This document shows, one piece after another, positions 51,445 to 63,400 of a DNA stretch of 64,000 bases (positions within the stretch are counted from its first letter, which is position 1; every line of letters begins with the position of its first letter). Where the stretch lies: positions 27,171,126 through 27,235,125 of the forward strand of contig OX387195.1 in assembly GCA_947561395.2 (NCBI GenBank), given 5' to 3'. Under the pieces are notes generated by a model. It was given only the letters and a program-made list of their open reading frames with translations, was not told the origin of the DNA and did no database searches. This DNA is from Buxus sempervirens (Eukaryota > Streptophyta > Magnoliopsida > Buxales > Buxaceae). A program made the position numbers and the translations under genes.

Positions 51445-52324
51445 CTGGTCATCTTCCCTCCTCAATCTAAATTCCTTTCAACTAACTCCCCCAACAAAAA
51501 ACAACAGATGCCTCATACTTTCTTTTTCGGGGTAATTGGGACATAACCTAACTTTTGAATTTGTGCTATTTTTCTATAATTTCTTTTGATGAAGAATAAT
51601 TTAAATTTCAGTTGTTCCCTTAGATTTTTCTATTAATTACATTTTCTCACCGGGTCATAAATTTATATTTCTTCTTATAAATAGAGGTGTAAGTAGGGCG
51701 GATTAGGTCGGGTTATGAGAGTTCGGGCTTAACCCAATTTAGGATTTACTAGCCCAAACTCATCGTTAACCCGCTCTAACCCAAACTCACTAAACCCAAA
51801 CCCAATCCAAACATTATTGTTTGAGTTCGGTCTGGGTTCAGGTTGGCCCAAACAAAATGTAAGATTCTGAATTTTTTTACAATTTTTGTTATAATTATAA
51901 AATGTTGGAATATCATTCATTAATTCGTTTATCTACATGCTTTTTATGTTTGTTTGTTATAAATGCAAATATTACAAATTTCTCTTGATTTGCCCCTTGA
52001 ATTTGAGAAAAACACACTTAATTAATTTATTTCTTTAAAAATTTTAAAATATAATACTAACTCACTATATTTGTGGTTTTGTATAATCTTTCTTGTAGAG
52101 TATGTGCTCCCAAATATCACATTCATTGTAACATATATGTATATGTATGTGAGTATAAAATTATTTATTTGACAAAAATTCATAAACTTATTATCACATG
52201 TTAATAATTTATGTTTAATAGTTGATTGCATAAATACAATGATAATATAAAAGGAAAAGAAAACAATTATATATATATATATACGCACACAAATAAATAT
52301 TCACTTATATATATATTTAGTGGA

Positions 52325-52327
<3 letters not shown>

Positions 52328-52411
<84 letters not shown>
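52328..52411. repeat. (TA)n microsatellite, about 42 units
   Basis: An uninterrupted TA run with shorter TATATA runs just upstream at 52270-52320. Confidence 0.97.
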
Positions 52412-52413
<2 letters not shown>

Positions 52414-53568
52414 ATATGAGAGCGTGTACATAAAGTCAACATTAACTTCGGGCTTTTCGGGTTATATAGCTTGAACCCAAGCCCGACCCAAACTCAACTT
52501 CGGGCTCAAAATGAAACCCAAACTCAATGCTCACTTCGGGCTTTTATTTAGGTTGGACGAACTTTGGGCGGTCCGGGCTAGATTTATAGCTTTACTTGTA
52601 AACATAGGATATGTCACAAACTTTCTTGATGATGTCACTTGCATAAACCAAGCTTACATTAAAACAATTTTGCCCCTAGAAATAGGTCAAATAGATTGTA
52701 ACCATATATCTGTATTTACATATTTATTTCTTTAGCTTTCTAAATCTCATTAGTGAACATTTACTTTCCTTTCATCATAAATTCCAGAACATATATCAAT
52801 GAGCAAAAAATGTGAACTTGAAATATTATATCCATCAAGGAAGATTTGTGCTACTTTATTAAGCTTCTAATTAAATGTTGATAATCTTTTCTATTATCAT
52901 CTTTATTTTTTAGATACTTCAGAAAAAAAGAATTCACACAGTAGCTATTACTTAATAGTTTTCTTTTTGGAGAAGCAAAATATTTTGAATAAATCAATAA
53001 AACATTCTACTAAAAATCTCTTTTGAGAGTCAACGAGTAAGATTTCAACATGTCATTTTCATTTGCACAAAAATCTATATTTTCTATGATTTGTTAGAAA
53101 CATATCATCATCATCATCATCATAAGTCAATTCGTATCATAGTAGAGTCGGTGACACGAATCTAGTCTCTCCCTCCCATCCTATCAAAATTTTATGTCAT
53201 ATTTAGATTTGACAACAATTTTACATCTAGTTCTAACTTGACGTAACCCTCCTCCTTTATTTGAATTTGAGACAACAATGCATAAAATATATAATAATAA
53301 AAACAAATAATGACAGAGTTGTTAGAAGAATATCCTTTTAAAATTTTTGAAAACTCCCATCTCTTCTAAATAATTATCGATCCAAAATAATTATCCATCG
53401 CTAGGTTCTCAGTTCACACCCTAGGTTAATAATTATCCATCCATAGATTCTTAATTCACGCTTAGGTTAATAATTGTGTACATGTAGTAATGCATATGCC
53501 ACCCCACTCCACAATTAGATAACAATGATTGCATACATGCAGTGATGCATGTGACACCCTAGTTTTAA

Positions 53569-53852
53569 GGGAAAATTAAGGGAAAATTAAGAATTAGTGG
53601 TATTTTTTTAAATAATTTAGATTTAATGTCATTTTACTGCTCAGAAAGACTTTCTTCTCACAATGTCCTCAAAAGACTTTGAAAACTTTTTCACTCGTTT
53701 AGGTACAAGTGAGGTTTGCAAGTCTTTTTGAGGGTATTTTTAGAAAAAATTCTTATTGAATAATAAAATAACAAAGAATCCCAATTATTTAAAAAAAGTA
53801 TCATTAATTCTCAATTTTCAAGAATTGACTATCACTAAAAACCAATTTTCCC
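53569..53852. mobile_element. MULE-type MITE with 9-bp target duplication (family B)
   Basis: It starts GGGAAAATTAAGGG and ends with CAATTTTCCC. TAGTTTTAA flanks it at 53560-53568 and 53853-53861. Its interior matches the copy at 39779-40138 (CAATGTCCTCAAAAGACTTTG, GGTACAAGTGAGGTTTG, GAGGGTATTTTT). It is 284 bp and lacks part of the left arm, where GGGAAAATTAA occurs twice. Confidence 0.85.
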
Positions 53853-54408
53853 TAGTTTTAATATATTGAAAGAAGAATATTCTAATAATTTAAATTATTC
53901 GAGGAGATTGTTTTATGAACATAATTCTAGTTTTGTGGATGTATAATGAGTATGGTAGTTTTTTGGCACTCAAAACTCGTTCACCGAAAACAAAGGTTTG
54001 CACCCAAGACCTGCACATCTAAAAAGAAGAAACAACCATATTTTTGGTAACAAAATTGCATAAATTAACACAAACAGAGAGAGAGAGAGAGAGAGAAAAA
54101 GGAGGTGATGAATCTTCCATTAACACGAAGCTTATCGATCTCAAAAAACTGTTCGATGCGTCCGTTGTCGAGTTTACTTCCCATGATTAGGGTTTTCAAC
54201 TTTCCGCATCAGGATTTGGATCGAACCTACAATCGCTGCAATTCTCCTTCCATGCCAGAATATTGAATTCCAGCATCAGAAGCCATACGAAGTCCTCCTA
54301 TCTAAATCTCCGTAGCCTCTGCAACTACCAACTATGTACAAATTGATGAATCCCCACCACAACGTAGTCCAGCAATGGAGACGATTTGGGATCCATAAGA
54401 ACTCAGAT

Positions 54409-54960
54409 TCAAGGATACCCAACAGCCAAACAAGTCTCCCAGAAGTGCCTGTTCATCTCCACCTCGTTCATCACCTCCCTATGATCACTTCTACCCACAC
54501 CCACGCTCACGCTCGATTCCTGATTCCGGCGACCCCATTTCATGCCAAGTCCAGTTCCGATCTCTCCGACCGAAATCATCACCTTCCTTCTCCTCCTTCC
54601 CTTCCGACCGAAATCATCACCTTCCTTCTCCTCCTCCTCTCCGGTGACCGAATTCGTTCCAGAATCCGGCGACCCCATTTCATGCCAAGTCCAGTTCCGA
54701 TCTCTCCGACCGAAATCATCACCTTCCTTCTCCTCCTCCTCTTCTTCGCCATCGCTAGAACCTCGATCATCATCGTCGTCATTTACCTCCTGATCACAAA
54801 TGACATCACCCGTGTCACAGCTACACGACTGCGCATCGTCCTCCGCTGCACCATCCACATCACCGACGGCGACTGCGTCACCCAAATCGGCCTCAGAGTC
54901 GCCGGTCGCCTCAACGAGAAAGAAGGAAGAAACGTCAACAATATTCCTGTTCAACTCCAT
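54409..54960 (-). CDS. Tentative small acidic protein, unknown function
   Basis: An intronless minus-strand frame of 183 aa from ATG 54960 to TGA 54409. The N-terminus MELNRNIVDVSSFFLVEATG and the C-terminus EVEMNRHFWETCLAVGYP look like real protein ends, similar in style to small plant proteins ending in FWE(A/T)CLAS; I recall this only loosely. Between them lie DDDAQSCSCD-like, Asp-rich and Glu-rich runs. A 140-bp internal duplication adds a second copy read in a different frame. An overlapping plus-strand frame (54334-55077) is open too, but its protein is Ser/Pro/Leu-rich without likeness to anything. No function is proposed. Confidence 0.45.
   Translation of the reverse strand: MELNRNIVDVSSFFLVEATGDSEADLGDAVAVGDVDGAAEDDAQSCSCDTGDVICDQEVNDDDDDRGSSDGEEEEEEKEGDDFGRRDRNWTWHEMGSPDSGTNSVTGEEEEKEGDDFGRKGRRRRKVMISVGEIGTGLGMKWGRRNQESSVSVGVGRSDHREVMNEVEMNRHFWETCLAVGYP
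54531..54760. repeat. 140-bp direct tandem duplication with a nested shorter repeat
   Basis: GACCCCATTTCATGCCAAGT begins at 54531 and again at 54671, continuing through CCGACCGAAATCATCACC and CCTTCTCCTCC in both copies. The word CCGACCGAAATCATCACCTT also occurs a third time near 54606. The period of 140 is not a multiple of three. Confidence 0.9.
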
Positions 54961-57476
54961 CCTTTAGAGCGATTAAAAAGGTATTGGGAACAGTTTTGTT
55001 TTGAATGGATCTTTAATCTCTCTACACAGAATGGTTTTTATAGTGATGATGAAGGGAACTTGAGATTAGTGGGATGAGAGGATAATCAGGAAGGATATGA
55101 TGGGATTTCTTCTTTCATACTCTTAAATCTTAATCCACCACCATGGATCTCTGCATCTTCTAGAATCTTGAGGTGTGCGTGAGTTGTGTGCGATGATGGA
55201 GACATAGCGTGTGACATATGTTTGAAATGTGTAACGTGGCCGAACTTTTTCTGGAAGGAACCGACAGATTGGTGGATTGGGATGCCTACGTAGGGGTAGG
55301 GTTGTTATCCCTAGCAGTGGACTTGTGGTCTTTATTCACTATGTTTGAGAGAAATAGGTTCTAGAAACAAAATGTCACTACCAAAAAAAAAAAAAAAACA
55401 AAATGTGCAAAATTGGTTTTTAGTGATTTTTTTAAAATTTAATTTAGATTCAGTTGCCCCATTTTTTATAATTGGAAAATTGTGATAGTTTCATAGAATA
55501 TTTGAAAACAAGTATAAAAAAATTACCTGTAAACCTCTTTCAAAGACTTGTAAATTGTAATAATCGTAAACCTTGTTGAAAGACTTGTAACGAGCTATGT
55601 ATCGACTTGTTTACCTTGTTACATGACTTATAACAACCTATTTAATGACTTGTAAACCACATAAATGGAATCTCGTTCAGGGACTTGTAGCAATTGATTT
55701 ACAAACTCGTAAACTGTATTAAAAGACTTGTAATAAGCCATCCATCGAAGTATAAATCTTATTAAACGACTTGTAAAAAAATATTTAGTGACTTGTAAAC
55801 ATCATAACAATAATAATAATATAGTTAAGGGCATTGTGGTTCATAAAATGTAAATGATACTTGTTTTCAAATATTCTAAGAAATATCACTATTTTCAAAT
55901 TATCAAGAATTAGGTGAATGAATCTGAATTATTTTTAACCAATTGACCCACCTCATTGTCATCCATAGGTCCAACTAAAAGTCTTGTAAAGAACGCGTTT
56001 CATAGGCATTGGTTATTATTGTGTGGTTATCTTTTAATATCTTGTCCATAGTTTTTGTATGGGTTATGGCAATTGGCACATGTATCAGAAGGGAGGGATG
56101 ACTTGTATATTGAGTTGATTTAAGGTGACTCTTGTCTTTTTTTGGAATCCCGGGATTAAGAATTCACCATAAGGGTTCTTAAATATGTTTGAGATCTAAC
56201 ATATGACAACTGTGCATAAAGATCATGTTTAAAATAATATGGGGTAAAAAAAAAATTAAATCATTGAATACTTATAAACTATTTGATTTTTATATTCAAT
56301 AATTAGAATTTTGATTTGGGTTTTGCAATAATATTTCACCCTTACAACACCTATAATCAAATTAAATAATCAAAACCATTTGGCCTACCTAACATTAAAT
56401 ATGCTTAAAATTTCTCCTTAACATGACTCATGTGATGATGGGTGGCCCCCACATCATTTTCAAAAACAAGACACCAACTATTAACAGGGTTTTCAAAACC
56501 ACTTCCTTCTAGATCCTTTTCAAGCCAAGGATTTCAGATTTGTATTGATTGAAACCTAAGTAGTAGAGAAGGGGGAAAGAATCATTGACATTATTATTTA
56601 CTGTACAAGACTCAGATTCTTTAAGCCTTGAATTCAAAATGCATGGTAGACAAGGATAATCAAAGTCACTATCTAAACCCATTTTGAGTTTGAATTCTTT
56701 AAATGTGGTGGAAAACCAAAAGAGAAGAGAAGGTGAGTCACTTTTCTGCTTTAGTGGGTATAAGGAATTTGAGTCACAAGAGTCTCCCACAAGTGTCTAA
56801 CTTGGCTTTCATAAATCATGGAGGAGCAGGGAAACCATCTTACTGACCACATGGGCCCACCAATAAATTCAAAATTTTTCTGAACTTTTTGTCTGGCAGT
56901 GGAGCCAGCCATTAATGATGGAGATGCAAGAATCATGAAAGAGATCATAGTGGGGCCCAGTTGAGGGTGTACATGACCTCACTAGACCATCACCACACCA
57001 GATAAGGGTTGAGAAATGAAGGGCTGGTGAATAACCATTTGAGTTGTCTGTTCCAGAAGCTTGACTTGTGTGAGAAGATAAAGAGGGAGAAGGGGATTGG
57101 ATAGGTGTTACAACCAGGTCGTGAGTGGGCTTTTAGTGCCGTTTGGGTTTGTGTAACCCTTGAAGAGGGTTGTCGTGAACAAGGAGCTCACGGTGATGGT
57201 GCAAGAAGACCAGAAGCACATAGATGATTTATAATTTCTTTGAAGGAACCAAATTGATTCAAAGTGTGCAGCTGCTCTATTTATCTAATAGAAGATAGTT
57301 TTTCCCAATTATCTAATGTTTTAGAACGTGATAAACTTGTGTTGCGTTTGACAACTAAACCCTGAATTGGATGAACAACAGTCAACAACAATGATTCGAA
57401 AAAGAGAAGATAGACAGAGACGGATTTTGAGTAAGGAAGCCTTCACCTAAAACTAGCGTACAGTATTGCACGTATA
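54961..57476. other. Spacer with MITE remnants
   Basis: 54961-55300 may be the promoter side of the tentative acidic-protein gene. 55408-55945 is a fold-back element (listed separately). 56500-57400 has no recognised gene; short frames at 56509-56948 show no family likeness. Confidence 0.4.
55408..55945. mobile_element. Fold-back element with arrayed GACTTGTAA motifs (family D)
   Basis: The left end AATTGGTTTTTAGTGATTTTT and the right end read backwards AATTGGTTAAAAATAATTCAGATTCA share AATTGGTT and ATTTAGATTCAGT-like words. The inner arms both carry ATAGTGATA/TGTGATAGTTTC and GAATATTTGAAAACAAGTAT. About eight to nine copies of GACTTGTAA or one-base variants lie between. No coding capacity. 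Confidence 0.6.
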
Positions 57477-57765
57477 TCGATTACTATTATAAAGTGAAGA
57501 GGGGTTTTTTTTTTTTACCGAAAATGTCCTCCACGTAATCCTTATTTTTACAGTTTTATTATCCCACTGTCCTTTTTTTTTATTTGACACCCGACATCAC
57601 CGTTGTAACCGATGAAATCATATGCACTTTGAAGCTGTCTAAAACATATTTCACTTTTTTATCAAATTAACCTCACATCCAAATGTATCAATAACATTTT
57701 AATATCCAAAATGTCTTCAATTCTCTTTTAAATTTTCTATGCATATAATGCATGCAAGCCCCTAA
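57477..57765. mobile_element. Short non-autonomous Helitron-like element (second copy)
   Basis: It begins A|TCGATTACTATTATAAAG and ends CCCCTAA|T. The 3' hairpin ATGCAT-ATA-ATGCAT lies just before the end. Interior words match the element at 37070-37307. It is 289 bp; the extra length is mainly an insertion around TTATCAAATTAACCTCACATCC. Confidence 0.75.
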
Positions 57766-57834
57766 TACTAAAAAAGATGAGTCGGTTCCATAGAAGTAAA
57801 AATTGAACAAAAGGACATATTTTTGGAAAATTAC

Positions 57835-58171
57835 GAAAAATTTCACTTTTGGCCGATTATTTATATTTATAAAAATAATCCATCAAAAAACTTATTCCCA
57901 AAAAAAAAATCACTTTTTACATAATTAAACTACCTTATCATTTTTAAAAAATAATTAAATTATAGGATCACTTTACTTGGAAGTTGGAACACAGCCACAA
58001 CATATGTGGATACAAACTTCTTACGTGGATACGCACAACCTTCCTTACATGGGATTTCAAATTTTTTTTTAACCGTCGATTTGAAAAGTGACCCTTTTAT
58101 GCAAAATGAGATTTTTGATAAACTATTTTTATAAATACAAGCCAAAAGTGACTTTTTTTTATAATTTCCCC
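57835..58171. mobile_element. MITE with imperfect inverted ends
   Basis: Left end GGAAAATTACGAAAAATTTCACTTTTGGC; right end read backwards GGGGAAATTATAAAAAAAAGTCACTTTTGGC. Arms continue with TATTTATAAAAATA on both sides. The flanks CATATTTTT and TATGTTTTT are seven-of-nine alike, a possible decayed 9-bp target duplication. No coding capacity. Confidence 0.65.
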
Positions 58172-61100
58172 TATGTTTTTTTGGTTGAGGTTGGTGGTGG
58201 TGGTGCTTTAAGGGATCAACAGTGGTAGTAAATGGGGGGTTCCACAAAATTCCACGCTCAGGGAGTGGAAATCATGTGATTGCAGCAGCAGAAGGAAACA
58301 CAGCAATTAAGTGGAGCTGGCCAAAACACTACTTGTCATGCTCACATCATCCTGCAGTAATTAGCTCGAAGAAAGAATAAAAGAGGGGAGGTTCTGAAGA
58401 ATTCTGTGCACCAACGAACATTCGCAGGCGTGACGGGGCAGAAATAAGAGAAGCTGTTGCTGCCCAATTGAACAAATCAAACATGTTACACAAACTCTAT
58501 AACTATAAGAAGCGAATCTGGGGATTTCAAAATTACGCATGCGCCAAGTCACTGATGATTGATGTTACGTCCATTCACTCCCAACTTCTTCAAATCATGA
58601 GCAATCAGAAGACCGTTGACGCCCAGAAAATCCACTACACCCATTTCAGGGGAGACACATCACTTTTTCATTACAGTCACCTGTGCAGATTCTTAAAAGT
58701 TTTGCACCACTAGGACTACTAGTACTAGGTATTTAGCAATTTCAAATGCGGTTCCAGAATCTGACCCAAAACTCAAAAATCTTTAAGCAAAGTGACTCTA
58801 CAGATGTAGAGGCTTATAGCTATAAGATATATAACATATTATAATATATCATAAAATAATAACAATATTTATTATATCTGTTATCTATTTAAATAATATG
58901 TATTAGAAATTCCAGTTGCTTAACTCTACCCCACCCCCAATATACATTATTTTACATAATATACTGTGTTATATGTGTGTGTGTTATTTTATATGTATTT
59001 AACCATTAAAGTGGAAACTACAACCAGATGAGATTTTAAATTAAAGTTGGGATAATCAAATTCTAGAATTCAATGTATCAAAATACTGTTTTGGATAGAT
59101 AGAGACATAAGCATGCATACATAAATGAAATCTCCCAAGCTCATATGTTCACTTCCAGTCTTACACATACATCTTAGGGATGAAATGGTCTACTTAAAAA
59201 TAATGCATTTAAACAAGCAGTGAGAAGCACATTCAATGGACATGATGCTAAGTATTACACATCAGTTGCATAATAGCATGATAATTGTTGGACGAACAAC
59301 TTGGAACTCTGTATATTTAAAATAATATATCAGTGTATATGCCAAAGAAGACTAAATCTAGAAATAATGATGCTTATGATCATGAGCTGTATTATATTTG
59401 ACTAAAGAGGCCCTAAAACCACTGACAATATCTTTGAGCAAGTAACTCCAAAACAGTAAACTTCATAAATGATGCAACAGCCAAAAAAAAAAAAAAAGAG
59501 ATTGAGAGAAAAAGAGAAAAAACTACAAACTAATGTGAGAATTGATATCTCTATAAGAACTTAAGAAGGGGAAAAAGACATCAATTTACTGTGAGACAAA
59601 TAATATAATAACTGGACATTCATGGGAAGAAATCTGAAAACTTGATACCTCCAAACACCAAAGGATTGCAGGAATAGAGTGTTGCCACCAGGAACACGAG
59701 AAATCTGAAAGCAGCAACATGATGCATGTGATTATCATCAAGGTGGTCGCCAACCCCATCAAGAAGCAAATCTGTTACCAGTCGTCTAACTTGATATCAA
59801 CCCATCCACCAATGCACAACACTAGTAACTGCCTCCGTACTGATTGTAGCGGCCTTCACAATCACACTCTCACTAACTCATAATCATTTCTGAGTCGTCG
59901 TCACAATGTTATACCCTGTGGTTCTCCATCATCATCACCATAATAATCAGCAATAGTATGAATGTGATAAAATGTACTTAAAAAGCTGCTTGTCCTCCTA
60001 CTGCAAACAAATGTTGTCTCCCTTTGATATTGTAACGACCCAACCCAGCGAGATATTATCCGCTTTAAGCCTCAACCCATACGGTTTTGTCCTCAAAAGG
60101 CGCGTCACTAGTTAGAGTGTTCTTACTGACTCTTATACCTTACTGGGCATTCAACTGTTCATAATATGGGATCGGGATGTCACCAATATCCTTCAATCAT
60201 ATCAAAATTGCTTTGAGTCTTTTGACAGCAGGACCAGATCAAGACTTTTCACAACACCAGTGGCCATGGAACTTTCTTCAACTAGAATCAAGTCCAAATG
60301 GATTGACCCTTCTATTTGAGTGGATTTGAGCATATGTATCCAAATTCCAGTTAAATATACTGTGATAGCCATGAGGTCAAGCTGTGTACATAAAACTACC
60401 AGTTAGCCTTGGGTCCATATTAGCTTATTTGGTCTTATTGGTGATTTCCGTACAGGTATGCACAATAAAGAATACAAGGCAGGAATTAGCTAGTCCATTC
60501 AGTGCCATGCCTCTGGTGGTACAGCCCCTACCATACACATCACTACAAAGCCAATGGGTTTTACCTTGTCAACCCACTAGAAGATTAGATACAATAAAAA
60601 TCATGCCAAACCACATGATCTAAACCACCTATATCAATTGAATCTCTTTTTGTTGGACAAAAATATAGGGCAAATAGACCTCAGAAAAGCTAAAAAAAAA
60701 TTCAGTAACCAAATCTAAAATACATCATAAATTTAAAAAACATTTACCTCATTTTAATCCGCTTTGATCTGTAGCTTATGTAATCCTAAAATATCAGACA
60801 GCATGTCATGCCGAAATAATGAATTAAAAAAAGGCAAAAAGGTCAAAGAACTTTGAAATAATGTATCATAAATCTATTACTTTGTAAGTCAAGGTTATCA
60901 CTTAATTGCCCATTTTGGCTGCAGATTTTTTGTGTGTACTTCAAATATATCAATTTCAATGTACCTTAAACCATGTTGGATTATAGAATCTGAGGAATAG
61001 TCCAAAAGATTGCATAAGTCATGGAAGTATACCACATCCACGTATTTTACATAAGCTTGTTTAAAAATAAATGTATATACAAAAACCACAATCAACCATA

Positions 61101-62133
61101 CCTGCATTATACACCAGATAAATAGTAAAGACCACAATATCTCTGAAAGACAAAGAAAAAGATCAGTATATAGTATAGATACTAAAACAAAAAGGAAAAA
61201 AAACAAACACAAACAATATATTGAAATTTGTCAAATTTTACCCATGAGTGAATAAAAGGTATGGAATTGGTGATTACAAATCACACGTCTCAGAAGATTC
61301 TCCTGGATTCATGAAAAATTTGACTGGCTCTAGCGATCATTCAATTATGACTGGAACGCCAAAGAAAGCACTAAATGAAGTACAGGAAACCTCATCAGAA
61401 ACATCATGGCACCAATACACATAAAAGATGCAAAATACCTGAAGAGTCACTTGTCTTCAAGAGAAACAATATGATGAACAAAACACTTCATAAAACTTTA
61501 TATTTCAAAACATCCAATTAAGGACATTGCTAGGAATGGAAGAATGCCTCTCTTGGCTACTTTAAATCTCCAAGAACTTCACATATATATACCAAATGGA
61601 CTTGGTGAAGAAAAAGCTCATGTAAAAGAAGACGGAAAAATAATAATAAAGCTTACTGTCTGCTCCCATAACATCAAGGAGAAAAACCGAGTTCTGAATA
61701 CATACGGCAAAAGATAATTCAGTATTCTATAAATAAATTCATCCGAAGAAAAACAGTTGGTGATTCACTACAAAGAAGATCAAATTTTCAAGATAAAAGT
61801 AAACAACCATGTCTTAGTTTGGTTGTTGTCTAGGATTATGACATGAGACATCCTTGAAGGAAAAAAAAATCAATCAATTAATAATCAATGTTTAAATGAA
61901 CTTCCATGTCATGTAAAATTACAAATTTTACTGGCACAAAATGCACCAATGATGATAAGTTTCCTGCGTCTCAACCCCAAAATGCACTACCAGCAGGATG
62001 GAATAGCATAAATAAACACTAGTTATCCTAAATCCACCCAAAAAGCTGGCCGATGCTGCAGTGACTCCAAATACTGACGTGGCATGTGAGCACAGATGGT
62101 AGAGAACTTTTCCTCAATTCCATACCTTCCATG
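58172..62133. other. Spacer and 3' flank of the BRN-like gene
   Basis: No gene recognised across about 4 kb. A TRIM/solo-LTR-like repeat is at 60031-60182. The part nearest the BRN-like gene (about 61850-62133) is probably its 3' UTR. Frames at 58468-58713, 60384-60623 and 60898-61212 have no family likeness. Confidence 0.4.
60031..60182. mobile_element. Small TRIM or solo-LTR-like dispersed repeat
   Basis: It starts TGTAACGACCC and ends GGGATGTCA, i.e. TG...CA ends. The body (GAGATATTATCCGCTTTAAGCC, then ACGGTTTTGTCCTCAAAAGGCGCG) is like a repeat common in plant genomes, usually seen in the other orientation as GGACAATATC...GGGCCGTTACA. I recognise the family by memory only; no 5-bp target duplication is clear. 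Confidence 0.55.
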
Positions 62134-62994
62134 TCAATAAGGTTTGTGCTGTTTGTTGTCTCTCTTAAGCTGTACCTTCAACTTTTTACCACTCAATTGG
62201 TAACCATTCATTACACTAATGGCAGATTGAGCTGCTTCTGGAGAGTCATAACTAACAAATCCTGCATATAGAGGCTAATGTGAGGTAAAATAATTTCATA
62301 TCACTTATGTAAGATCCAAAAGGAAAAAAGGAAATGCAAATACCAAAGCATTTGCTGACACCAGTTGCTTTGTCGACAAAGACCTTAGCACTCAAGACCG
62401 TACCAAACGGTTGAAAAGCATTTGCAAGCTCTTGATCACCAAATTCTTGAGGGATGTGATAAATAAATAGATTAGCGCCAGGAGGACCTATGTTCATCAT
62501 AGATTAATAATAATCAATAGTTCGACTAGAATGAAGACGTCATGTACAAAAGAATCACAGCAATACCAGACGGAGATGTTTACCAACCTTCAACCTGAAC
62601 CCCAGAACTTGTACTGGTGCTTGAAGATGCTGTGGGGTTACTACTCACTATTGGCGGTGTGACTGAACTAGGGGAACTACTCAAAGGCCTTTGATTCATC
62701 ATTCCACCAGGATAGGCCATAGAATACTGTAGGCCAGGCACTGAAGGGTATGCAGAACCAATATAACTCGCAGGTGGCATAGAAACAAAATTTCTAGGTG
62801 CCATACCCGTGGCAAGATCAGGTGTTAATCCACGCAATGCATTTCCTTGATTTACTGGTGGAATCAAATTGTGGTAACCAGGTTGATTTTGGATGGGTGG
62901 CAGACGATACTGCATAATTCCATAACTTCCAGGGGCCTATATGATAAGAATTCCCAAATTATAAAATTATGGATGAGAGCAAAGAAAAAAACAA

Positions 62995-63029
<35 letters not shown>

Positions 63030-63400
63030 TGCACAATAAAGAAAGCAAATATTAAAGCTGGAATGTAGTGGAATACAGGTTAAAGAAAACATACACTCTT
63101 CAGATCAGATACTACAAAATATTCCAGCTTTATCTATTCAAATATAAAAAAAATCTCCAATACGTATGCGCAGAATGACTTGATCACTTCAAACTAATTA
63201 TAACTAATGGAACAAACCTGATAACCATATCCATTATATGGGGGAATATAACCCATTGGTAGTGCTCCAAATAATGAAGGTTGCTGGGGAGAGTCAGTAT
63301 TTTGAAAATTAGAAGCTTGGGATTGTGCTTTCTGCGCCCTTCGAGCTTGCCTCTCCTTTTCAGTATCTGCCCACTTGACAACTAAAGGGACATTTGAACC
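62134..63400 (-). CDS. Bruno-like RNA-binding protein (BRN1/BRN2, CELF family), C-terminal part
   Basis: Four exons, minus strand: 63400-63218, 62936-62588, 62487-62344, 62261-62134 (267 aa). The 5' part lies beyond 64000. The first visible exon starts [23 protein letters not shown], the end of the second RRM. A long Pro/Ser/Tyr-rich linker follows ([30 protein letters not shown], then [13 protein letters not shown]). RRM3 has RNP2 LFIYHIP and RNP1 KCFGFVSY (the latter split by an intron). The protein ends [16 protein letters not shown], typical of the BRN/CELF group. Arabidopsis BRN1/2 bind the SOC1 3' UTR and delay flowering (family knowledge). The intron 62937-63217 holds a (GA)n run at about 62997-63027. 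Confidence 0.93.
62997..63027. repeat. (GA)n microsatellite in a BRN-like intron
   Basis: About 15 GA units within the intron between the two exons encoding the linker. Confidence 0.9.

Larger units (their letters stand above)
51445..54408. other. Repeat-rich spacer
   Basis: No gene recognised. 51660-51860 and 52440-52600 hold related CCCAAACTCA/GGGCTT/CGGGTT-rich sequence on either side of a long (TA)n tract. 53105-53123 is a short (ATC)n run. 53569-53852 is a MITE. A short GA run is at about 54077-54096. 54106-54330 is less AT-rich but has no clear gene. Confidence 0.45.

Noticed and set aside
51445..51465. Start of the PPR protein at 51465
   Set aside because: That codon is TTG; ATG 51444 is the first in frame.
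52226..52474. 82-codon frame with Ile-Tyr run
   Set aside because: It is the translation of the (TA)n tract.
54334..55077. 247-codon plus-strand frame opposite the acidic protein
   Set aside because: Its composition (Ser/Pro/Leu/Ile-rich) mirrors the acidic minus-strand frame, it has no family likeness, and the minus frame has more natural ends.
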